DNA of 64,000 nt, taken from positions 310,001-374,000 of the forward strand of contig NZ_CAADFC020000028.1 in assembly GCF_900696085.1 (NCBI RefSeq). Reading direction: 5' to 3'. Positions 17,805-24,683 of the stretch are shown here, piece by piece. Origin of the DNA: Bradyrhizobium ivorense (lineage in GTDB: Bacteria > Pseudomonadota > Alphaproteobacteria > Rhizobiales > Xanthobacteraceae). Every line of letters begins with the position of its first letter. The stretch's first letter is position 1. Under the pieces are notes generated by a model. That model searched no databases. It had not been told where the DNA came from and worked only from the letters and a program-made list of their open reading frames with translations. A program made the position numbers and the translations under genes.

Positions 17805-18875
17805 ATGAGGAAACATTCGGGATTGTCGCGCCGCGATGTGCTGAAGGCGTCCGGCGCGGTGCTGGCGGGTGCCGCCTTTTCGACGCGGGTGATGGCCGCT
17901 GCGCCTCCGGCCGAGCCGGTGACGCCTGCGCTGATCGAGGCCGCGAAGAAAGAGGGACAGGTTGTCTACTACACCTCGACCGATCTGCCGGTCGCCGAGA
18001 AACTGGCAAGGGCGTTCGAGGCGAAATATCCGGGGATCGCCGTGCGCGTCGAGCGTACTGGCGCCGAGCGCGTGTTCCAGCGGGTCGGCCAGGAATACGC
18101 CAGCAACATTCATGCTGTCGACGTCGTCAACTCCTCCGATGCCGCGCATTTCATCGTCTGGAAGCGCGACGGCCTGCTTGCGCCTTACGTTCCCGAGGAG
18201 GTCGCAAAGTACTATCCGGACGAGCATCGCGATGCGGACGGCCAGTTCGCGAGCTTCCGGGTCTGGCTGTCGATCATCGCCTACAACACCAATCTGGTGA
18301 AGGCCGAGGAGGCGCCGACGAGCTTTGCCGATCTGCTCGATCCGAAATGGAAGGGCAAGATCGTCAAGGCGCATCCCGGCTACAGCGGCACCATCATGAC
18401 CGCGACCTATCAGATGCAGCGCGATCTCGGCTGGGGCTATTTCGAGAAGCTCGCCAAGCAGAACATCATGCAGGTGCAGTCCTCGACCGATCCGCCGAAG
18501 AAGCTCGATCTCGGCGAGCGGGCGGTGATGGCCGATGGCAACGAATACAACATCTTCCAGATCAAGGAGGCAGGGCGGCCGGTCGAGCCGGTCTATGCCA
18601 GCGAAGGCTCTCCGATGATCGTCGGACCGAACGGTGTCTTCAAGGACTGTCCGCATCCCAGCGCCGCAAGGCTGTTTCAGGCGTTCGCGCTCGGGCGCGA
18701 GGGGCAGCAGCTCAACGTCGATATCGGCGGCCTGCGCTCCGTGCATGCACAGGCCCAGGAAAAGCCGGGACGCAAGCCGCTGAAGGACATCAAGACAATG
18801 AAGGACGACGCCGCAGCGGTGGAGCGGGAAGGGGAATCGATCAAGTCGCGGTACACGCGCATTTTTCGCGTCTGA
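17805..18875 (+). CDS. Periplasmic substrate-binding protein, Fe3+/AfuA-like ABC class
   Basis: A 356-residue binding protein with a twin-arginine signal (LSRRDVLKASGAVLAG, residues 6-21). The mature domain has the AfuA/FbpA-type layout: IEAAKKEGQVVYYTSTDLP, FEAKYPGIAVRVERTG, LLDPKWKGKIVKAHPG and NYAS-equivalent segments. The ATG is preceded by GGGGA. No permease or ATPase gene accompanies it, so it is an orphan receptor here. Ligand may be iron, an organic acid or a phosphonate; the sequence does not decide. Confidence 0.85.
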   Translation: MRKHSGLSRRDVLKASGAVLAGAAFSTRVMAAAPPAEPVTPALIEAAKKEGQVVYYTSTDLPVAEKLARAFEAKYPGIAVRVERTGAERVFQRVGQEYASNIHAVDVVNSSDAAHFIVWKRDGLLAPYVPEEVAKYYPDEHRDADGQFASFRVWLSIIAYNTNLVKAEEAPTSFADLLDPKWKGKIVKAHPGYSGTIMTATYQMQRDLGWGYFEKLAKQNIMQVQSSTDPPKKLDLGERAVMADGNEYNIFQIKEAGRPVEPVYASEGSPMIVGPNGVFKDCPHPSAARLFQAFALGREGQQLNVDIGGLRSVHAQAQEKPGRKPLKDIKTMKDDAAAVEREGESIKSRYTRIFRV

Positions 18876-18970
18876 TTGCCGCGATCTCGTCCTGCCGGGC
18901 TCCTCATCGTGAGGTGCTGGCGGAGAGGATCGTGGCAATCACTTGAGCATGGTGCGTGCCCGGCTGGCGA

Positions 18971-20836
18971 CTACACGATGAAATCGCTGTGGTCGAACAC
19001 GGCGGTGCCGCCGAGTGCGACGAACAGCGAGCTCGGCGCTGCCGGACCGACCGACCCGTCGACGTCGAGCAGCACGCGTGTCGCGGGTGCCCCTGTGCTG
19101 CCAAATGCGGCAATAGGTTGAAACGTCAGCACGCCGTTGGTGAAGGGATCGGCGCCGACCGGCCCGAGTGAGCTGAGCAATTGCGAGACGTCGATCTTGT
19201 CGCCCTCGGCGCGGCTGAAGTCGTGGATGAGGTCGACGGCATCGTTGGCGGTCGTGAACACGAAATGATCGGCACCGCTGCCTCCGGTCAATTCATCGCC
19301 GCCGAGCCCGCCGGTCAGCGTGTCGTTGCCGGCGCCGCCATAGAGGAGGTCGTTGCCCGTGCCGCCGATCACCGTGTCATTCCCGCCGCCGGCATCGACC
19401 CTCGAGGCCGCACCAAGGACGCGGATGACGTTGGCGAGATCGTTGCCGGTGAATGGTCCCATGCCGGTTTGAATGGTGAGGTCTTCGACATTGCTTGGCA
19501 GGGCGAACGAGTACAGCGTCGTCTGCACCGTGTCGTGGCCTTCATTGGCGAATTCGGTGATGGTGTCGGCAGAGCTTCCGACGATGTACAGGTCGTCACC
19601 CTTGCCGCCTTCAAGCAAATTCACCCCATCGCCGCCATCATCGAGCGTGTCGTTGCCGCCGAGGCCGATAAGGTGGTCGCTGCCGACGTTGCCACGGATT
19701 GAATTGTCGGCATCGTTGCCAGTGCCGGTGAAATTACCCGTGCCGGAATATCGCAGATCCTCGAAGTTGGGCAGCAACGTCAGTTGGGTGAGCGTGGTGA
19801 GAACGGTGTCGTGGCCTTCGTTGGCGAACTCCACGAGCGTGTCGCCGGGATTCTCGACGATATAGGTGTCGTCTCCGGTGTCGCCCTGAAGCGTGTTCGA
19901 AAGGCCTCCCGTTCCGTAAAGCGTGTCGTTGCCATTAAGGCCAATGAGATAGTCCGCTCCGTTACCGCCCTGAATCCAGTTGTCACCAGCGTTGCCGAGG
20001 CCAATGAAATCCGCGCTACCGGTGTACTGCAGCTTCTCGACGTTGTTCACGAGCCGCACATACGTGTCGGTCGTGTAGAGGGTGTCGTAGCCCTCGTTCG
20101 ATTGCTCGAGGATCGTGTTGGGGTTGTTGTTGCTGTAATAGGTATCGTCGCCAGTGCCGCCGACGAGCGTGTCCAATCCGCCGCCCGCGGTCAATATGTC
20201 GTTGCCATCCTGGCCATAGAGCGTGTCGTTGCCGGAACCGCCGGTCAGCGTGTCGTCTCCCGATCCTCCCACTGCGATGATCGGGGTCGTCGCCGCGTGC
20301 GCGTCCAGATTGTCGTTGCCTGAGCCGGTGTAGAAGATGATCTGACCGGTCAGCCCGGCCGATGACAGATCGCCGACGGTCACACGATCATCCGTCGAGT
20401 ACAGAACCGGGTAGCTGGATGGCGGCGCCGGATCATGCGTGGCGCTAAAGGTGAAATTCTCGACGCCTTTCAGCGTGACGGTCGACTGGTAGGTGCCACC
20501 GGTCGCGGTGTTGAAATTCGCCCAATCCTGCGACAGCGTGAACACAGCGGAACCTTCGCTGCCTGCACCGAGATTGTAGTAGGTGGGTCCGACGTAGCCG
20601 TTCCGGCCGCTGAAGAACGTGACGTAATCGACGTTGGCCTGAAATGTGTCGTTGCCCGTTCCGCCGTCGCTACCGTCGCTACCGTCGCTGCTGGCGACGT
20701 CATGCCCTGTGGAGTACGTGAAGAGGTCGGCGCCGCCGAAGCCGAACAGGAAATCATCGCCCTTTTTCCCGACGATCTGGTCATCTGAGTCGGTGCCGTT
20801 GAGATTGTCGGGGCCGTCGGTTCCTTCGATGTACAT
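18971..20836 (-). CDS. RTX (hemolysin-type calcium-binding) repeat protein
   Basis: A 621-residue acidic protein without a signal peptide, starting MYIEGTDGPDNLNGTDSDD at the ATG at 20836 (GGGAG upstream). It has several GGxGxDxLx nonapeptide blocks (GGSGDDTLTGGSGNDTLYG; GGTGNDLLYGGAGNDTL), separated by repeated about 90-residue units of the form DTYIVENPGDTLVEFANEG...NFEDLRYSG. The C-terminus (GGSGADHFVFTTANDAVDLIHDFSRAEGDKID is the region) is a serralysin-type type I secretion signal domain. It should be exported and fold on binding calcium outside the cell. No type I secretion genes are in the window. A 9-base tandem microrepeat near 20663-20690 encodes Asp-Gly-Ser repeats. Confidence 0.85.
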   Translation of the reverse strand: MYIEGTDGPDNLNGTDSDDQIVGKKGDDFLFGFGGADLFTYSTGHDVASSDGSDGSDGGTGNDTFQANVDYVTFFSGRNGYVGPTYYNLGAGSEGSAVFTLSQDWANFNTATGGTYQSTVTLKGVENFTFSATHDPAPPSSYPVLYSTDDRVTVGDLSSAGLTGQIIFYTGSGNDNLDAHAATTPIIAVGGSGDDTLTGGSGNDTLYGQDGNDILTAGGGLDTLVGGTGDDTYYSNNNPNTILEQSNEGYDTLYTTDTYVRLVNNVEKLQYTGSADFIGLGNAGDNWIQGGNGADYLIGLNGNDTLYGTGGLSNTLQGDTGDDTYIVENPGDTLVEFANEGHDTVLTTLTQLTLLPNFEDLRYSGTGNFTGTGNDADNSIRGNVGSDHLIGLGGNDTLDDGGDGVNLLEGGKGDDLYIVGSSADTITEFANEGHDTVQTTLYSFALPSNVEDLTIQTGMGPFTGNDLANVIRVLGAASRVDAGGGNDTVIGGTGNDLLYGGAGNDTLTGGLGGDELTGGSGADHFVFTTANDAVDLIHDFSRAEGDKIDVSQLLSSLGPVGADPFTNGVLTFQPIAAFGSTGAPATRVLLDVDGSVGPAAPSSLFVALGGTAVFDHSDFIV

Positions 20837-20913
20837 TTTCCAACTCCCAAAATGCCGGTGGCGCTGTCTGGCGCAGAGCCGCAATGAAGGGAGGCCGATG
20901 AGCAACCTCCTTA

Positions 20914-20933
20914 GTTGTCGCAATGGACAACTG
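20914..20933. promoter_or_regulatory. 20-base dyad upstream of the RTX gene, candidate operator
   Basis: AGTTGTC-GCAATG-GACAACT has perfect 7-base arms around a 6-base centre. It lies 78-97 bases upstream of the RTX start codon, in a region without genes. Its length and spacing resemble LuxR-type boxes or sites for other dimeric regulators; which protein binds is unknown. Confidence 0.45.
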
Positions 20934-21298
20934 CGGTGTGGAGCGATCGTAGCAGCTTTGTCGACACCTACCAATTAGTGGTTGTGCCTTGACGGCTGTG
21001 TGAAATTCAACCCGGCATTCCCGATCTTCGCATCTGCGGTGCGTTGCGCGTCATACGAAAGAACTGCGCGAATCGAGGCGCGATCTGATCCATCAGACGA
21101 TCTCGGTGCAAAGCGCCGGCCGCGGAGGCCGCCACAACCTCCGGTTCCCCTGAAGCGCTGTGCGCTGCGTCAACGGCAAGGTGGTCCTTGCGGCGGCCTT
21201 GCTTAGCCCGCCCGAAGCATGGCTCATGCCCGGCTTGCGCACGAGCCGGGCGGAAAATGCCTCTCGGCGGAAAGGTCATTTGATGTTACCTATTTGAC
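20934..21298. other. Intergenic region between RTX gene and molybdopterin oxidoreductase gene
   Basis: About 365 bases between divergent genes. No convincing coding frame, repeat or RNA was recognised. It must contain the promoter of the oxidoreductase at its right end; no clear -35/-10 pair stands out. Confidence 0.5.
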
Positions 21299-23395
21299 AT
21301 GAACCAGCACGCCAAGATCGACATCCGCCATTCCACCTGTCCGCACGACTGCCCGTCTGCTTGTGCGCTGGACATCGAGGTCATTGATGGCCGCTCGATC
21401 GGCCGGGTCAGGGGCTCCAAGCAGCAGACCTACACGGCCGGCGTCGTCTGCGCCAAGGTCGCCCGCTACGCCGAGCGGATCCATCATCCCGATCGGTTGC
21501 TCTACCCGATGCGCCGGACCGGGCCGAAGGGCTCCGGCCAGTTTGCGCGGATTTCCTGGGACGAGGCGCTGGACGAGATCGCGGCGCGCTTCGACGCGGC
21601 CGAGCGCGAGTTCGGCGCGCAGTCGGTCTGGCCCTATTATTACGCCGGCACCATGGGGCTGGTGATGCGCGACGGCATCAACCGCCTGTCGCATGTCAAG
21701 AAATACTCCCGCTTCTATTCGACGATCTGCGCCAATATCGCGCGCGTCGGCTTTTCGATCGGCACCGGCAAGATCGCGGGTGTCGATCCGCGCGAGATGG
21801 GCGTTTCCGATCTGGTCGTGATCTGGGGCACCAACCCGGTGAACACCCAGGTCAATGTGATGACGCATGCGATGCGCGCACGCAAGGAACGCGGCGCCAA
21901 GATCGCCGCGGTCGACATCTACAACAACGACACCGTGAAGCAGGCCGACATCAAGATCATCCTGCGTCCCGGCACCGATGCTGCCTTCGCCTGCGGCGTC
22001 ATGCATGTCCTGTTCCGCGAAGGTCTTGCGGATCGCGCCTATATGGACAAATACACCGACTGTCCCGACGAACTCGAAGCCCATCTCAAGACCCGGACCC
22101 CGGAATGGGCCTCGGCGATCTCGGGCGTGCCGGTCGAGGAGATCGAGGCGTTCGCGCGTCTGGTCGGCCAGACCAAGCGTTCGTTCTTCCGGCTCGGATA
22201 TGGCTTCACCCGCAGCCGCAACGGCGCGGCGCAGATGCACGCGGCGCTGTGCATCCCGGCGGTAACCGGGGCCTGGCAATATGAAGGCGGCGGTGCCTTC
22301 TTCAACAATGCCGCGATCTGGCGCTTCAATGAAGCCGTGATCGAGGGCCATGATGCGATCGATCACGCGACGCGCTGGCTCGACCAATCGAAGATCGGAC
22401 GCATCCTGACTGGCGACGCCGAGTCCTTGAAGGGTGGCCCGCCGGTCAAGGCGATGCTGATCCAGAACACCAATCCGATGACGGTGGCGCCTGAGCAGAC
22501 GCTGGTCCGCGAGGGCTTTGCCCGCGAGGATCTGTTCGTCGCGGTGCATGAGCAGTTCATGACCGAGACCGCAGGGATGGCCGACATCGTGCTGCCCGCG
22601 ACCATGTTCATGGAGCATGACGACCTCTATTACGGCGGCGGCCATCAGCACATTTCGGTCGGGGCCAAGCTGATCGATCCGCCCGGTGAATGCCGCTCCA
22701 ACCATCAGGTGATCCAGGCACTCGGGCGGCGCCTCGGCGCGGTGCATCCCGGTTTCGAGATGTCGCCGCGCGAATTGATCGACGTGACGCTGCAGAAGAG
22801 CGGCCACGGCGGCATCGAGGACCTCGAGGCGGACATCTGGCGCGATCTGCAGCCGGACTTCCGCACCTCGCATTACCTCGACGGCTTCGCCCACGCCGAC
22901 AAGAAATTCCATTTCAAGGCCGACTGGGCCAATCCGCCGTGGGGCAATCCCGGCCTCGGCCCCTGGGACCAGATGCCGGGGCTGCCGGACCATTGGACCA
23001 TCATCGAGGAAGCCGACGCGCAGCATCCGTTCCGGCTCGCGACCTCGCCATCGCGCAGCTATCTCAACACCAGCTTCAACGAAACGCCGGGATCGCAGGC
23101 GCGCGAGGGCGTGCCGACCGTGATGATCCATCCCGAAGACGCGGCGGCGCTCACGATCGCCGACGGCGACGCGGTGACGCTCGGCAACATGCGCGGCGAA
23201 ACCACGCTGACTGCGAAGCTGTTCGACGGCGTACGCCGCGGCGTTTTGATCGCCGAGTCGATCCACCCGAACAAGGCGCACATCGGCGGCCGCGGCATCA
23301 ACACGCTGACCGGGGCCGACGTGGTCGCACCCGTCGGCGGTGCTGCGTTCCACGACAACAAGGTCTGGGTCAGGAAGGCCTTGCCCGCCGCGTAA
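21299..23395 (+). CDS. Molybdopterin-dependent oxidoreductase with N-terminal 4Fe-4S site (formate dehydrogenase/DMSO reductase superfamily)
   Basis: A 698-residue enzyme. The N-terminus carries a 4Fe-4S site (Cys14, Cys18, Cys22 and Cys51, a Cx3Cx3Cx28C pattern). The body follows the molybdopterin family: ISWDEALDEIAARF, DLVVIWGTNPVNTQ, and a C-terminal dinucleotide-binding domain (SRSYLNTSFNETPGSQ). No twin-arginine signal is seen, so it is probably cytoplasmic. The substrate cannot be told; many such 700-residue proteins are uncharacterised. An enoyl-CoA hydratase gene follows 67 bases downstream on the same strand. No dedicated electron-transfer subunit gene is adjacent. Confidence 0.88.
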   Translation: MNQHAKIDIRHSTCPHDCPSACALDIEVIDGRSIGRVRGSKQQTYTAGVVCAKVARYAERIHHPDRLLYPMRRTGPKGSGQFARISWDEALDEIAARFDAAEREFGAQSVWPYYYAGTMGLVMRDGINRLSHVKKYSRFYSTICANIARVGFSIGTGKIAGVDPREMGVSDLVVIWGTNPVNTQVNVMTHAMRARKERGAKIAAVDIYNNDTVKQADIKIILRPGTDAAFACGVMHVLFREGLADRAYMDKYTDCPDELEAHLKTRTPEWASAISGVPVEEIEAFARLVGQTKRSFFRLGYGFTRSRNGAAQMHAALCIPAVTGAWQYEGGGAFFNNAAIWRFNEAVIEGHDAIDHATRWLDQSKIGRILTGDAESLKGGPPVKAMLIQNTNPMTVAPEQTLVREGFAREDLFVAVHEQFMTETAGMADIVLPATMFMEHDDLYYGGGHQHISVGAKLIDPPGECRSNHQVIQALGRRLGAVHPGFEMSPRELIDVTLQKSGHGGIEDLEADIWRDLQPDFRTSHYLDGFAHADKKFHFKADWANPPWGNPGLGPWDQMPGLPDHWTIIEEADAQHPFRLATSPSRSYLNTSFNETPGSQAREGVPTVMIHPEDAAALTIADGDAVTLGNMRGETTLTAKLFDGVRRGVLIAESIHPNKAHIGGRGINTLTGADVVAPVGGAAFHDNKVWVRKALPAA

Positions 23396-23462
23396 ATCCT
23401 GCTTGCAGTCGGCGCCGATCCGGCCGCAAATGTGCTCTGGCAACAGCGTACAGGCGGCACAT

Positions 23463-24242
23463 ATGACTGACAACAGCGTCATTCTCGAAAAACGCGGGCA
23501 GGCGTTCTGGATCACCATCAACCGGCCGGACAAGCGCAACGCGCTCAATGCCGGCGTGATCGCGGGCATTGCCAAGGGCTATCGCGACGCCCATGACGAC
23601 AAGGACGTGCGCGTCATCGTGCTGACGGGCGCAGGCGACAAGGCGTTCTGTGCCGGGGCCGATCTGCAGAACAGCGGCGCGGCGTTCTCGATGGATTTTT
23701 CACGCCCCAATGTCGACTACGCCGACCTGTTGCGGCTGTCGCAGGACGCGACCAAGCCCGCGATCGCGCGCGTCGGCGGCGTCTGCATGGCCGGCGGCAT
23801 GGGCTTGCTGTGCATGACGGACATGGCCGTCGCAGCCGATCACGTCGTGTTCGGGCTGCCGGAGGTGAAGGTCGGCGTGTTTCCGATGCAGGTGATGAGC
23901 CTGCTGCAATCGATCGCGCCGCCGCGCCTCGTCAATGAATGGGCGCTGACCGGCGAGCCGTTCGATGCCCGCGCCGCACAGGCGGCGGGACTGCTGAACT
24001 ACGTCGTGCCTAGCGCCGAGCTCGACGCCAAGGTCGACTGGCTGATCGGCCGCATCGTCGACAAATCACCGACCGCAATTCGTCGCGGCAAGTATGCGAT
24101 GCGCGCGATTGCCTCGATGTCGTTTGACGAAAGCATCGCCTACACCGAAAGCCAGATCGCGCTGCTCGCGATGACCGAGGATGCGAAGGAAGGCCTCAAG
24201 GCATTCGGCGAGAAGCGCAAGCCGTCATGGACGGGACGTTAA
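23463..24242 (+). CDS. Enoyl-CoA hydratase/isomerase family protein
   Basis: A 259-residue crotonase-fold protein. Oxyanion-hole segments are visible: AGDKAFCAGADLQ (about residues 57-69) and the GGMGLLC region, followed by FGLPEVKVGVFP with the conserved Glu. It acts on a CoA thioester in the cytoplasm, probably hydration of an enoyl-CoA. The ATG at 23463 is chosen because the family N-terminus (VILEKRGQAFWITINRP) starts just after it. It follows the molybdopterin oxidoreductase and may form an operon with it. Confidence 0.88.
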   Translation: MTDNSVILEKRGQAFWITINRPDKRNALNAGVIAGIAKGYRDAHDDKDVRVIVLTGAGDKAFCAGADLQNSGAAFSMDFSRPNVDYADLLRLSQDATKPAIARVGGVCMAGGMGLLCMTDMAVAADHVVFGLPEVKVGVFPMQVMSLLQSIAPPRLVNEWALTGEPFDARAAQAAGLLNYVVPSAELDAKVDWLIGRIVDKSPTAIRRGKYAMRAIASMSFDESIAYTESQIALLAMTEDAKEGLKAFGEKRKPSWTGR

Positions 24243-24254
24243 TCGGGGAGCGCC

Positions 24255-24683
24255 TCAGCCCGCATTCGCTTTCAGGCCGGCTGCCTCGATGCCGGCCAGC
24301 GCGCAGATCTCGTCATTGTCGGACGTATCGCCGCTGACGCCGACGGCGCCGAGCAGGGTGCTGCCGTCGAGGATCAGCACGCCACCCGGGACCGGCACCA
24401 TGCGGCCCTGGGCCAGCGTGTTCACCGCGTCGATGAAGTAGGCCTGCTCCTGCGCGCGCTGAAACAGCGCTCGCGATCCCATTCCGAGCGCCAGCGCGCC
24501 ATAGGCCTTGCCGTGGGCGATCTCGGCCCGCATCAGGCTGGTGCCGTCCTGTGCCGCCGTCACCTTCACGGCGCCGCGGGCGTCGAGAATGGTGATGACC
24601 AGCGGCTTGAACTTCTTCTCGACCCCCTTGGCCAGGGCGGCATCGAGAATCTTGCGGGCAATTTCGAGGGTAAGCTCAGCCAT
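24255..24683 (-). CDS. GlcG/HbpS-like heme-binding family protein (DUF336)
   Basis: A 142-residue protein of the GlcG/HbpS family, with the typical N-terminal helix (LTLEIARKILDAALAKG), IVTILDARGAVKVTAAQDG-type sheet region and the Gly-rich end (GVLILDGSTLLGAVGVSGDTS). Family members are found with glycolate oxidase genes and some bind heme or cobalamin; the role is not settled. Its start overlaps the end of the FAD/Fe-S dehydrogenase gene by 8 bases, so the two are translationally coupled. Confidence 0.85.
   Translation of the reverse strand: MAELTLEIARKILDAALAKGVEKKFKPLVITILDARGAVKVTAAQDGTSLMRAEIAHGKAYGALALGMGSRALFQRAQEQAYFIDAVNTLAQGRMVPVPGGVLILDGSTLLGAVGVSGDTSDNDEICALAGIEAAGLKANAG

Noticed and set aside
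21007..21279. 90-codon minus-strand frame in the leader of the oxidoreductase gene
   Set aside because: No family features, no convincing ribosome site; treated as intergenic.
21290..23575. Very long open frame (761 codons) on the minus strand
   Set aside because: It lies exactly opposite the molybdopterin oxidoreductase gene, has no recognisable motif and is explained by GC-rich codon structure; the plus-strand protein has a complete family pattern.
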